Assembly: GCA_025055765.1 (NCBI GenBank) | Contig: JANWWS010000018.1 | Span: 41,605 to 105,604 of the forward strand | Direction of reading: 5' to 3' | DNA: 64,000 nt | From: Leptospiraceae bacterium | GTDB taxonomy: Bacteria > Spirochaetota > Leptospiria > Turneriellales > Turneriellaceae | Shown here: positions 38,526-47,097 of the stretch, in pieces | Numbering within the stretch: the first letter of the stretch is position 1 | Layout: each line of letters starts with the position of its first letter | Program-made: the position numbers and the translations under genes | Notes under the pieces: model-generated | Told to the model about the DNA's origin: nothing | Seen by the model: the letters and a program-made list of their open reading frames with translations, nothing else | The model's database searches: none

Positions 38526-38915
38526 ATGTACCATATTTTGCCTGAACTTTACTACACACATGAGCATGAATGGCTTTTGTTGCAAAATGGAAAGGCAAGA
38601 GTGGGGATCACCGACTATGCCCAAAAGTCCCTGGGTGATGTGGTCTATCTTGATTTTACAGCAAGGGGTCGGCGGGTAAATCAAAAGGAGGTAGTGGCAA
38701 GCATTGAAAGTGTGAAAGCTGTTTCCGAAATTTTTGCCCCCCTAGCTGGCACAATTACGCAAGTCAATGAAAATATCAACCGCAAGCCAGAACTTGTAAA
38801 CCAGGACCCTTATGGTCAAGGCTGGCTCTTTGAAATGGAGGAGCTGGATTTATCTGGTTTAGGAGAACTCCTAGATGCAAAAAAGTACGAAGAATTCCTA
38901 AAAAATCTGTCATGA
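38526..38915 (+). CDS. gcvH: Glycine cleavage system H protein
   Basis: A 129-residue lipoyl carrier from the ATG at 38526; an upstream in-frame start would add an unrelated hydrophobic stretch. The lipoylated lysine is K64 in ASIESVKAVSE. YTHEHEWLLLQ, VGITDYAQKSLGDVVYLD and NQDPYGQGWLF are diagnostic. It shuttles the aminomethyl group between the P, T and L proteins. It is coupled to gcvPA by an ATGA overlap. Confidence 0.96.
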   Translation: MYHILPELYYTHEHEWLLLQNGKARVGITDYAQKSLGDVVYLDFTARGRRVNQKEVVASIESVKAVSEIFAPLAGTITQVNENINRKPELVNQDPYGQGWLFEMEELDLSGLGELLDAKKYEEFLKNLS

Positions 38916-40270
38916 GCTATATACCCCATCGCAAAGAAGATAGGGAGAGAATGCTTGCCGCGTTAGGCCTTAACAGCCTAGAGGAGCTTTTCCTTCATGT
39001 ACCCTCGTCTCTCAGGTGCGGGCTTTCGCAAAGGCTTGCTGAGCCACTTGCCGAAAGAGAAATCCTCAATGAAATACAAAGGTATGCCCACCAAAATTTT
39101 CAAGGCCAGAGCTTTGTGGGCTTTGGGCTCTACGACCACTATGTTCCCGCCGTGGTAAACCATCTTGCCAATCTAAGGCCTTTTGTGACAAGCTACACCC
39201 CCTACCAAGCTGAGGTTGCGCAAGGAACATTACAAGCCCTATTTGAGTTCCAAAGTCTCATGGTCTTACTCACGGACATGGAAATCGCTAATGCCTCTCT
39301 TTACGATGGTGCAACAGCCATGGTTGAGGCTGTGCGAATGGCTCTGCGTATGAGGGGCTCTCTTAGTGAGACAAAAATTGTGATTTCCGAGGGGATACAT
39401 CCATATTACCGAGAGACCCTGAAGACCTATTTTCCAAGCCAGCTTTGCGAGCTACTAAATGTCACTTTTGTCTATCTACCTGTTGGTGAAGATGGTGAGA
39501 CCCGTTGGCAGCTAGCCCAGGGTGGAGATATTTTTGTTTTCCAAAATCCAAATTTTTGGGGTGTCGAAGAGAAGGGGGCCATTATCATAAAGCAAAACTT
39601 CCCTCAAGCTCAAGTCCTTTATGGTACCAACGAACCCCATAGCCTTACGGTGCTTGATTCTCCCAGACATTGGGGGGCTCATGTTGTTTGGGGGGAAGCG
39701 CAAAGCCTGGGCTTGCCAACTATGTTTGGAGGCCCTTCTCTTGGGTTTCTCGCGGCCCGAAGAGAATACCTTCGCCAAATGCCCGGGCGGCTTATTGGCC
39801 AAACAAGCGCCAAAACTGCCCTGGGAGAGCCATGTGAAGCGTATGTAATTACTCTCTCCACCCGAGAGCAACATATTCGCCGGGAAAAAGCTACCTCGAA
39901 TATCTGCTCAAACCAGACGCTTATGGCTATCCGCTCGGCCATTTATATGGCCTATCATGGTTGGGATGGTCTTCAAACGATCTATCGCCGATGTGTCTAT
40001 CTGGCGAAAAAATTTGCCCAAAAACTCTGGGAGATAAACCCAAAGCTCCTTTTATGGAAACCAGAAAAAAGCCTTCACGAGGTATTATGGAAGACACCCC
40101 GGCGTAAGGCTATCTTCGAGGCAGCTATTCGAGAAGGTATTTATCCAGGCTATCCTTTGGAAGACGATAAAGTCCTTAGCTACTTTCCTGAATACACGCA
40201 TGAAGATGATTTAGAAAAGCTGCTAACAATTATTGCGTATTTTGAGGCATCCGATACTAAAAAACCTTGA
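38912..40270 (+). CDS. gcvPA: Glycine dehydrogenase (decarboxylating) subunit 1
   Basis: A 452-residue A-type half of the split P protein, beginning MSYIPHRKEDRERMLAALG. FVGFGLYDHYVPAVVNHL, TSYTPYQAEVAQGTLQALFEFQ and NASLYDGATAMVEAV are family signatures. The PLP-binding lysine belongs to the B subunit (GcvPB), which normally follows immediately. Here the next gene is nuoA, so GcvPA would need a partner encoded elsewhere. Confidence 0.93.
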   Translation: MSYIPHRKEDRERMLAALGLNSLEELFLHVPSSLRCGLSQRLAEPLAEREILNEIQRYAHQNFQGQSFVGFGLYDHYVPAVVNHLANLRPFVTSYTPYQAEVAQGTLQALFEFQSLMVLLTDMEIANASLYDGATAMVEAVRMALRMRGSLSETKIVISEGIHPYYRETLKTYFPSQLCELLNVTFVYLPVGEDGETRWQLAQGGDIFVFQNPNFWGVEEKGAIIIKQNFPQAQVLYGTNEPHSLTVLDSPRHWGAHVVWGEAQSLGLPTMFGGPSLGFLAARREYLRQMPGRLIGQTSAKTALGEPCEAYVITLSTREQHIRREKATSNICSNQTLMAIRSAIYMAYHGWDGLQTIYRRCVYLAKKFAQKLWEINPKLLLWKPEKSLHEVLWKTPRRKAIFEAAIREGIYPGYPLEDDKVLSYFPEYTHEDDLEKLLTIIAYFEASDTKKP

Positions 40271-40300
40271 CACAGAGCCAAGCCATCCCAGCTCTTCAGT

Positions 40301-40687
40301 ATGATTCAAGAATATTGGCCCCTACTCTTTCAGCTCTTATTTGGCTTGGGTTTTGCAGGGCTCATCCTCAGCTTAGCCCATATCATAAGGCCAAAGACTT
40401 TTTCGAAAGCAGACCCTCATCCCGATACCTTCGAATGTGGTATCCCCTATGTGGGAGATGCGCGGGGTACGTTTAATGTAAAGTTTTATATTGTGGCCAT
40501 GGTGTTTATTATATTTGACGTAGAAGCCGTATTTCTATTCCCATGGGCAGTGAGTTTCCGTCCTTTCCAGGAAATAGGAGCGGGGTTGTTTATTTTAGCC
40601 GAAATGTTTCTTTTTTTGCTTATTTTACTTATTGGGTACTTTTACATCATACGAAAAGGTGCCCTAGATTGGGAAGACCCTGATTAG
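40301..40687 (+). CDS. nuoA: NADH-quinone oxidoreductase subunit A
   Basis: A 128-residue membrane subunit of complex I with three transmembrane helices (about 8-30, 70-90 and 98-118). The conserved loop FECGIPYVGDARGTFNVKFYIVA-like segment (starting ECGIPYVGDARG) and FIIFDVEAVFLFPWA are diagnostic. It sits at the quinone-site interface with NuoH and NuoB. nuoB follows 9 bases later. Confidence 0.95.
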   Translation: MIQEYWPLLFQLLFGLGFAGLILSLAHIIRPKTFSKADPHPDTFECGIPYVGDARGTFNVKFYIVAMVFIIFDVEAVFLFPWAVSFRPFQEIGAGLFILAEMFLFLLILLIGYFYIIRKGALDWEDPD

Positions 40688-40696
40688 GAGAGTTCT

Positions 40697-41302
40697 ATGA
40701 AAATTTTTTCGGCAAAAAAGAAAGAAATAGCGCGAAACACAGTTCTGCCCAGAGAGGAATCTGGACCTCCAAAACAGCAATACGATCAGAGTTTTTTGGT
40801 GGGCGTACTAGAAGATTTTATTAATTGGGGAAAGTCTTACAGCCTTTGGCCCTATCCTTTTGCTACGGCGTGTTGTGGTATTGAATTCATGGCCACAGCA
40901 GCGGCAGATTATGACATTGCGAGATTTGGAGCTGAGAGGCCGTCCTTTTCCCCGCGTCAGGCAGATATGATCTTAGTTTTGGGTACTATCACATACAAAA
41001 TGGCACCAGTATTGCGGCATATTTATAAGCAACTGGCCGAGCCTCGCTACGTCATTTCGGTAGGAGCCTGTGCTTCCTCGGGGGGTATGTTCCATACCTA
41101 CTCCGTTTTGCAAGGGATTGACCGTATTTTGCCGGTAGATGCTTATGTACCTGGCTGTCCACCAAGACCAGAAGCTATCCTACAGGCTTTGATTAACCTA
41201 CAGAACAAGGTACGCGCGCAAACCCTAGAAGAGCGCCGTCTCGAAGTAAAGCGCAAGATCATGGAAATGGAAGCCAAAAATAGACCCGTTATTGTTGAGT
41301 AA
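40697..41302 (+). CDS. nuoB: NADH-quinone oxidoreductase subunit B
   Basis: A 201-residue subunit that holds cluster N2, the last iron-sulfur centre before quinone. Ligands are the paired cysteines of [11 protein letters not shown], the cysteine in [12 protein letters not shown] and that in [20 protein letters not shown] and the ADYDIARFG segment also fit. Extra charged residues extend both ends. GGAGAG precedes the start. Its stop overlaps the TTG start of the OppD-type ATPase by 11 bases instead of leading into nuoC. Confidence 0.95.
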   Translation: MKIFSAKKKEIARNTVLPREESGPPKQQYDQSFLVGVLEDFINWGKSYSLWPYPFATACCGIEFMATAAADYDIARFGAERPSFSPRQADMILVLGTITYKMAPVLRHIYKQLAEPRYVISVGACASSGGMFHTYSVLQGIDRILPVDAYVPGCPPRPEAILQALINLQNKVRAQTLEERRLEVKRKIMEMEAKNRPVIVE

Positions 41303-42275
41303 AAAACCCTGGCCAAGCCCACAGAAAAGCCGCTATTTACTTGAGATTGAAAAACTTGAGGCTGGCTTTGTTAAAAATGGCCAAGTTATTCAAGCCCTCT
41401 ATCAAATCAGCTATGAGGTGGAAGAAGGAGAGATATTAGCAATAGCAGGCGAATCAGGTAGTGGCAAAACCCTCACAGCCCTTGGCATCCTTAGGCTTTG
41501 GCCAAAATCACTCGAACGCCTTGGTGGGAACATCCGCTTTGAAGGGCGGGATATCTTCTCTTTTGGGGAAAAAGAGCTCAACCACTATCGTGGTGGCCAG
41601 GTAGCGATGATCTTTCAAGAGCCGATGACGGCCTTAAATCCTGTGTTTTCCGTTGGATTTCAAATAGAGGAGGTCTTGCGCAGTCACCATGGCCTCAGTA
41701 AGAAAGAAGCTCGGGAGGTAGCACTATCTCTTCTGCAAAAGGTCGGCATTAGTGAACCAAAACTAAGAAGCCGACAGTATCCTTTTGAACTTTCCGGCGG
41801 TATGCGTCAAAGAGTTATGATCGCCATGGCCTTAGCAGGAAATCCCAAGCTACTCTTAGCCGATGAGCCAACCACAGCCCTTGATGTGACAATCCAGGCC
41901 CAGATTCTCAATCTCATTCGGGAATTAAACCAAAAAGACAAAATGGCGGTAGTCCTCATAAGTCACGACTTAGGTATTGTGGCGCAAATGAGTCATAAAA
42001 TAGCCATTATGTACGCAGGCAGAATTGTAGAAAAAGGGCCAACAAAAGAAGTATTTCTAAACCCAGCTCACCCCTACACACAAGGTCTTCTTGAGTCAAG
42101 ACCCCAACGTGCAAGAAAAAAACTTAGACCGATCCCAGGTCAAATACCCTCTTTAACGCATCTGCCTAAGGGCTGTGCCTTTTACGACCGTTGTTTTGCC
42201 GCAAAACCCATTTGCCAACAAAAACCACCTCTAAAACAAAGGACAAATGGCCACGTCTATCTATGTCACTTTTGA
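41292..42275 (+). CDS. Peptide ABC transporter ATPase, OppD/DppD type
   Basis: A 327-residue ATPase from tandem TTG codons at 41292/41295; no ATG exists in the proper place. Walker A is GESGSGKT, then [14 protein letters not shown], signature [15 protein letters not shown] and Walker [16 protein letters not shown]. The C-terminal part contains the oligopeptide-family cluster region with HPYTQGLL and the cysteines of [16 protein letters not shown]. OppF, permeases and a binding protein are absent nearby. Its last 13 bases overlap the RNase H gene. Confidence 0.9.
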   Translation: MLSKKPWPSPQKSRYLLEIEKLEAGFVKNGQVIQALYQISYEVEEGEILAIAGESGSGKTLTALGILRLWPKSLERLGGNIRFEGRDIFSFGEKELNHYRGGQVAMIFQEPMTALNPVFSVGFQIEEVLRSHHGLSKKEAREVALSLLQKVGISEPKLRSRQYPFELSGGMRQRVMIAMALAGNPKLLLADEPTTALDVTIQAQILNLIRELNQKDKMAVVLISHDLGIVAQMSHKIAIMYAGRIVEKGPTKEVFLNPAHPYTQGLLESRPQRARKKLRPIPGQIPSLTHLPKGCAFYDRCFAAKPICQQKPPLKQRTNGHVYLCHF

Positions 42276-42715
42276 TAGAGAAAATCTACGCTTACGCCGA
42301 TGGTGCCTGTTCGGGTAACCCAGGCCCTGCTGCGTGCGCATGGGTTTTGCTCACGAAACAAAATCCAACGCTAGAGTCATTCTTACAAAAAAAAATTCGC
42401 CCCTTGGCCTATGGTGCCAGGTTTCTAGGCCACAGCACAAACAACCAGGCTGAGTATCATGGCTTAATTTTTGCTTTAGAAAACCTAAACAAACTTACTT
42501 TTGTTCAAGCAGAGGTCTACATGGATAGCCAATTGGTGATACGACAAATGCAGGGAAGTGCACAAGTCAAAAATAAGATACTGCAACCACTTTATGAGAG
42601 GGCCCTACGCTTAATGGGTAACCGAAATATAACTTTTCATCATATTCCCCGCCACCAAAATGAACTTGCCGATTACCTTGCCAAAAAGGAATTGTCCCGT
42701 CACAAATATGCCTAA
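42263..42715 (+). CDS. rnhA: Ribonuclease HI
   Basis: A 150-residue protein from the ATG at 42263, which starts within the oppD 3' end; a longer frame would read only into oppD. Catalytic acidic residues are in YADGACSGNPGP (D13), NNQAEYHGLIFALE, VYMDSQLVIRQMQG and RHQNELADYLAKK. It removes RNA from RNA-DNA hybrids. DinG-type helicase follows 8 bases later, so both may serve R-loop handling; this linkage is inference. Confidence 0.9.
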   Translation: MSLLIEKIYAYADGACSGNPGPAACAWVLLTKQNPTLESFLQKKIRPLAYGARFLGHSTNNQAEYHGLIFALENLNKLTFVQAEVYMDSQLVIRQMQGSAQVKNKILQPLYERALRLMGNRNITFHHIPRHQNELADYLAKKELSRHKYA

Positions 42716-42723
42716 TCTATTTC

Positions 42724-44904
42724 ATGGGAAATAAGCAATATACAGATAATAGCTTAGATAGTAGCAAAGAGGAAATTAGTTTTTCTGCAAAGCTCCCACC
42801 ATGGTGTAAGGCAACCGCCAAGGAGCTATCACCCAAGGAGATTATTCAAAAAGCCTTTCAACTCTTGCAAGAGAAATTTCCTGGCTATAACCATCGGCCA
42901 GCCCAGCAAGCCATGAGTGAGGATATTTTGCAAAACTTTCTAGAAGGAAATCATCTCGTGCTCGAAGCTGGTACAGGAACGGGTAAATCGTTTGCCTATT
43001 TAATTGCGGCTCTTGCTTGGTCCTATCTCTCGGGTGGTAGAGTACTTGTAGTTACAGAAACAAAGAATTTACAACTGCAGCTATTAGAAAAAGATCTTCC
43101 TACTCTTTGCTCTATTTTTAATATTAAAGAAAAAATTTATGCTTTAGCTCTCGGCTCCGCAAACTATCTTTGCCGACTACGCTATGAAAAGATGCTGGCA
43201 GAAAGCCGCTTTGCGGAGCTCGCCGATAAAGCATCTCGCCAAAAATTTCAAGCTTGGGCTGAGCAAGTTTTTTCTAATGAATCTCTCTTGGGTCATCTTT
43301 TTGAAGATAACAGCTATTGGCCCAAAAGCCTAATACCAGAGACTTGTCGTCAAGCGGAAGGATGTCCTGGTCCCAAGTGCATATATTATTCCGGTTGTAA
43401 TTACTACAGGGCCCGTAAAAGCTGGGAAAGATCTCGTATAATCGTTACTAACTTTCACCTATGGCTTCAACACCTTTTAAATGAAAAGAGTGTTTTACCT
43501 CAATACGGTGTCACAATTGTGGATGAGGCTCATGGTTTTCAAGAGATAGCCTACCGTGTACTTACCGTAGGCTATAGCCGTCAAGATCTGCAACTGATTA
43601 GGGATAGAGCTACAAAACAAGAAAAGAAATTTACTTTCCTAAAAGACAATGAAAAACGCAAACTAGAAGAACTTTGGTCTAAACTAAGTCAAAAATGGGA
43701 TGCTTTTTATAGCCATCTGGAAACGGAATTAGGCCTCGTATTTGAGAACAATAAGACGAAAACCATACGTGAAATTAAATACCTCGACAGTGAGCTAAGT
43801 GAACTTTTTTCTGAATTAGAGAATACCTACAAGGATCTTCAGGAAAAAATTGAGGAGAGCCATTCTTTAAAAGATGACGAGGAAAGCTATATTTTAAACC
43901 ATCTTAGAGCCTTGTCTCATGAGCTAGGCGCCATGAGAGATTTTACTTCCAAATTTGGCAAATTCGGTAAAAATGAGGTTTTTTGGGCAGAAAAAAAAGA
44001 GGGCAAATTTAGCTTATATACTTCCACTATTGACCTTTCTCAAAAGCTTTGGGAGAAGATAGATACCTGTTGTCTTTTCACCAGTGCCACGATAGGCCAT
44101 TGGGGTTATCCCAATAGGGCAGAATCTATAGAAAAGAAGGTTGAAAAAGGTTATTTTAATTTTTTTACGAAACAGCTTTTTGGTGCAAGCTCTCATGTTC
44201 CGATTTTTGAAAAAATTTATCCATCAAGCTTTGACTATGAAAACCAGGTGTTGCTTTATATCCCCACGGGACTTGAGCCTCCAGAATACTCCAATCATGA
44301 ATTAGACAGAAAAAAGAAGTTATATAGGAAAAATTTATTCCGTGAGCTCGTGCGCCTCATAGAATTTTCGCAAGGGGGGGCCCTTGTGCTTTTTACAAGT
44401 AATGATTTATTAAGACTGGCGACCCGCTTTCTTAAAAAACGCAAGACATACCCTGTTTTTTCTCAGCTTGATTACGGAGCCGCGGATGCCACCCATCTTT
44501 TTAAGCTTGATCCAAATGCCATATTGCTAGGTGTTCGTTCTCTATGGCAAGGAGTGGACCTCCCAGGCCGTGGGCTTCGCCTACTTGTTATAACAAAACT
44601 TATGTTTCAGCCACCCCACGATCCCATGTTCAAAGCTCGCTGCGATAGCTTGCAAAAAAATGGAGGTAACCCCTTTACGGAGTTATCTTTACCTTTAGCC
44701 AGTATTATGCTACGCCAAGGTTTTGGTAGGCTTATACGAAAAGAAGACGATAAGGGTGTAGTAGCCATATTGGATAGTCGTTTACTTAGCAAGCAATATG
44801 GAAACATACTTTTGGCTAACCTTCCGGTCAAATATGTCATTCAAGACTTTCATATTTTGAAAAAAAGAGCCAACGAAGTTGGTATTTTTTCAGGAAATGG
44901 CTAG
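42724..44904 (+). CDS. ATP-dependent helicase, DinG/XPD family
   Basis: A 726-residue superfamily 2 helicase. Motif I is LEAGTGTGKSFAY and motif II TIVDEAHGF. The iron-sulfur cysteines between them include YLCRLRYE and CRQAEGCPGPKCIYYSGC, as in DinG and XPD. Late motifs include GVRSLWQGVDLPGRG and MLRQGFGRLIRKEDD. It unwinds 5'-3' and is tied to R-loop and damage handling. It follows rnhA by 8 bases. Confidence 0.9.
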   Translation: MGNKQYTDNSLDSSKEEISFSAKLPPWCKATAKELSPKEIIQKAFQLLQEKFPGYNHRPAQQAMSEDILQNFLEGNHLVLEAGTGTGKSFAYLIAALAWSYLSGGRVLVVTETKNLQLQLLEKDLPTLCSIFNIKEKIYALALGSANYLCRLRYEKMLAESRFAELADKASRQKFQAWAEQVFSNESLLGHLFEDNSYWPKSLIPETCRQAEGCPGPKCIYYSGCNYYRARKSWERSRIIVTNFHLWLQHLLNEKSVLPQYGVTIVDEAHGFQEIAYRVLTVGYSRQDLQLIRDRATKQEKKFTFLKDNEKRKLEELWSKLSQKWDAFYSHLETELGLVFENNKTKTIREIKYLDSELSELFSELENTYKDLQEKIEESHSLKDDEESYILNHLRALSHELGAMRDFTSKFGKFGKNEVFWAEKKEGKFSLYTSTIDLSQKLWEKIDTCCLFTSATIGHWGYPNRAESIEKKVEKGYFNFFTKQLFGASSHVPIFEKIYPSSFDYENQVLLYIPTGLEPPEYSNHELDRKKKLYRKNLFRELVRLIEFSQGGALVLFTSNDLLRLATRFLKKRKTYPVFSQLDYGAADATHLFKLDPNAILLGVRSLWQGVDLPGRGLRLLVITKLMFQPPHDPMFKARCDSLQKNGGNPFTELSLPLASIMLRQGFGRLIRKEDDKGVVAILDSRLLSKQYGNILLANLPVKYVIQDFHILKKRANEVGIFSGNG

Positions 44905-44932
44905 GTAGAAAATTTTTTTGTAAATTTCCGTT

Positions 44933-45160
44933 GTGAAATATTTAAAGTCAAGCCAGTTTGTACCAGGAAAAGGTGTCGCATACATGCTCTATGAGGTAGA
45001 AGGTGAAGACTCCATTGTACGTATGCTGACCTACATCCCCCAAAGTGGAGAGATTACGCGCTACCCTAGGCCTCGTATAAAAAAGCTATTTCGTCCAGAA
45101 CTCCTTGAGATTACCACACAGGAAGAATTTGAAAAGTTATGGAACAGTTCTTCATCTTAA
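44933..45160 (+). CDS. Small hypothetical protein
   Basis: A 75-residue protein with a GTG start, between the DinG-type gene and the EVE-domain gene. It has no signal peptide or membrane segment and is mildly basic (YPRPRIKKLFRPELL). Its last 22 bases overlap the EVE gene. The short gap, the orientation and the overlap support a real gene, but no family is recognised. Confidence 0.55.
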   Translation: MKYLKSSQFVPGKGVAYMLYEVEGEDSIVRMLTYIPQSGEITRYPRPRIKKLFRPELLEITTQEEFEKLWNSSSS

Positions 45161-45615
45161 AAAGCGAACCTAAGAGCTTCTCATGGGACGATCTCAAAAA
45201 AGCCCCCGGCAAAAAAACTAACTGGGATGGTGTACGCAACTACCAAGCACGCAATTATCTGCGCTCGATGCAAAAGGGGGATAAATGCCTTTTTTACCAC
45301 AGCAGCACAAAGGAGCCAGCCATTGTAGGCATTGTAGAAGTAAGCCGTACGGCTTTTCCCGATCCCACGGCTTTTGACCCAGAGAGCATGTATTACGACC
45401 CCCAGTCTGCCTCTGGGAAAGTACGCTGGTATGCTGTGGAAGTTCGTTTCTATGGTGAGTTTGAAAAACCTATTTTGCGTAGCGAGCTTAAACAATACGC
45501 CGAGCTGAGCAAAACAGAACTTTTAAGACGAGGCAGCAGGCTCTCTGTCATACCCTTACGAGCAAGTGAATTCCAATTTATATGCTCTTTGCGCAAGATT
45601 ATATATGAAAAATAA
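45139..45615 (+). CDS. EVE-domain protein
   Basis: A 158-residue EVE (thymocyte nuclear protein 1-like, PUA-fold) protein. FFILKSEPKSFSWDDLKK, the WDGVRNYQARNYLRSMQKGD motif, CLFYHSSTKEPAIVGIVEV and YYDPQSASGKVRWYAVEVRF are diagnostic. EVE domains bind modified bases such as 5-methylcytosine or N6-methyladenine, and some members act with restriction-like partners; a single-domain copy such as this may act in general nucleic-acid surveillance. Confidence 0.93.
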   Translation: MEQFFILKSEPKSFSWDDLKKAPGKKTNWDGVRNYQARNYLRSMQKGDKCLFYHSSTKEPAIVGIVEVSRTAFPDPTAFDPESMYYDPQSASGKVRWYAVEVRFYGEFEKPILRSELKQYAELSKTELLRRGSRLSVIPLRASEFQFICSLRKIIYEK

Positions 45616-46117
45616 GCTATCCCTGGCCTTTCTTATGACACTTCCGTTAGCCATTATGTTTTTCATTAGTTGGTATGTTGGTCTCTTTTCCGAGGTTGAC
45701 GAAAAAGAAATACGGTTTCCCACCAGAATATTACTCCTGCGCAGTTATCAGGGTGAATACTTAAATGGAGCCAAGCTCATCCAAGAAATGCAAAAAGAAT
45801 TCTTACAGCAAAACAAAAGCTGCCGACCCATCCTCATGCTTCTAGGCGATGATCGTAAGGTCCACAAGCTCCATCTAAGGAACAAGGCAGGATGTATTTG
45901 TGAGGGAAATTGCCCCACTCTTAAGGCAGAGCAGATAGTACTAAAGGAAGGGACTTTTAGAGTTATTGCCATAAAGGCACATCCTGTCTATGCCTTAGCC
46001 AAGATCCTAAGATACCTTCGCCAACAAAGTGGCGAGCTTATGCTCCCCCTTATTATGGAATCTCGAGGAAGCCGAGAACATTGGATTTATTCCATATCAT
46101 CTTCCATACAAAAGTAA
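45605..46117 (+). CDS. Hypothetical membrane-anchored protein
   Basis: A 170-residue protein from the ATG at 45605, which starts 11 bases before the EVE stop. One N-terminal hydrophobic segment (about residues 6-28: LAFLMTLPLAIMFFISWYVG) forms a signal anchor. The remaining soluble domain contains two close cysteines (CICEGNC). No family is recognised. The last 31 bases overlap the convergent SPL-like gene. Confidence 0.6.
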   Translation: MKNKLSLAFLMTLPLAIMFFISWYVGLFSEVDEKEIRFPTRILLLRSYQGEYLNGAKLIQEMQKEFLQQNKSCRPILMLLGDDRKVHKLHLRNKAGCICEGNCPTLKAEQIVLKEGTFRVIAIKAHPVYALAKILRYLRQQSGELMLPLIMESRGSREHWIYSISSSIQK

Positions 46118-47097
46118 AGCTGCTCAGGTAAAAAACCACTTGATAGAAAGGCATTTTGTACTTTTTGCAACAATTGTCGGCGCAAATATTTACGATAGCG
46201 CATTTTTTTGTCTTGTGAGGGAATCATATATTGATGAAAGAGAAAACTTTTGGGATAATTGTGGCGCACCTCATCATAGACACCTTGAGGAAAGCGCAAG
46301 GCACCTAGGGAGATGTAACGAATAGCTTCTATGGGAATTTGCTCCGCAATGCTTTTCGCCAAGGCCCTGTATTCTTCTTCAACATGGGGCTGGGCAACAA
46401 TGGGATCACAATGAAAGGCCACAGAAAAATTCTTCTCAATAAGCCGCCGAGCTGCTCTAAGGCGCAGTTCCACGGGAGCGGCTTTATGTTCTAAAAGTCT
46501 TGCCAGCGAAGGAGGTGAGATAGAGAAACTCACATGGATATTGGGGGTGGGGTCAATAGAAAGTAGCGGCCTAATGTTTGCTGATTTGGTTCGCAGCTCC
46601 CACTGTAGGCGAGGACGCTTGGAAAAGAATTCTGCAAAAAGAAGAAGCTCTCCCGAAAGGTGGGCTAGAGCTAAGGAATCAGAGAATTCGCCACCATGAA
46701 ACCATATCCTACCAGGCTGTTGAGTGGCCCTTTCTTCTATTGCCGCTAATATTTCCTCATGATTTAGGAAAAGAACAATATCGGGAGAAGAAAAATAACC
46801 TTGGAGATAGCAATATTCGCACTCGTAAATACAGTTTAGCGCATTGTAATAGTAAAAGTGGCTTTCCCCCCGCGTACCGTAGGCATTGGGGGCCTCTTTG
46901 ACAAGTTCTCCTTTTTTTTGGGCCAGGTAGAGGTATAGGTTTGTTCTCTTATGGAGATAGGGCTTGCGTACTTTTTCAAAATAATCCAAATAGCTATTAA
47001 CAACTTCATAAGGACATGAAGATAGTTTCGCTAATATTTTTTGGGTGGCATTTTCATTTAGAATAGCTTTTTCAACAAGAATTCGACTAAATTTCAT
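46087..47097 (-). CDS. Radical SAM protein, spore photoproduct lyase (SPL)-like
   Basis: A 336-residue protein from the ATG at 47095-47097, which lies 11 bases inside the upstream nucleosidase-like gene. The radical SAM motif is NCIYECEYCYLQGYF (C-x3-C-x2-C). TRGESHFYYYNALN before it and LQWELRTKSANIRPLL later match the SPL family, whose founder repairs the thymine spore photoproduct. In non-sporeformers the function of homologues is not settled. Coupling to a PNP/MTAN-like protein is notable. Confidence 0.82.
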   Translation of the reverse strand: MKFSRILVEKAILNENATQKILAKLSSCPYEVVNSYLDYFEKVRKPYLHKRTNLYLYLAQKKGELVKEAPNAYGTRGESHFYYYNALNCIYECEYCYLQGYFSSPDIVLFLNHEEILAAIEERATQQPGRIWFHGGEFSDSLALAHLSGELLLFAEFFSKRPRLQWELRTKSANIRPLLSIDPTPNIHVSFSISPPSLARLLEHKAAPVELRLRAARRLIEKNFSVAFHCDPIVAQPHVEEEYRALAKSIAEQIPIEAIRYISLGALRFPQGVYDEVRHNYPKSFLFHQYMIPSQDKKMRYRKYLRRQLLQKVQNAFLSSGFLPEQLYFCMEDDME

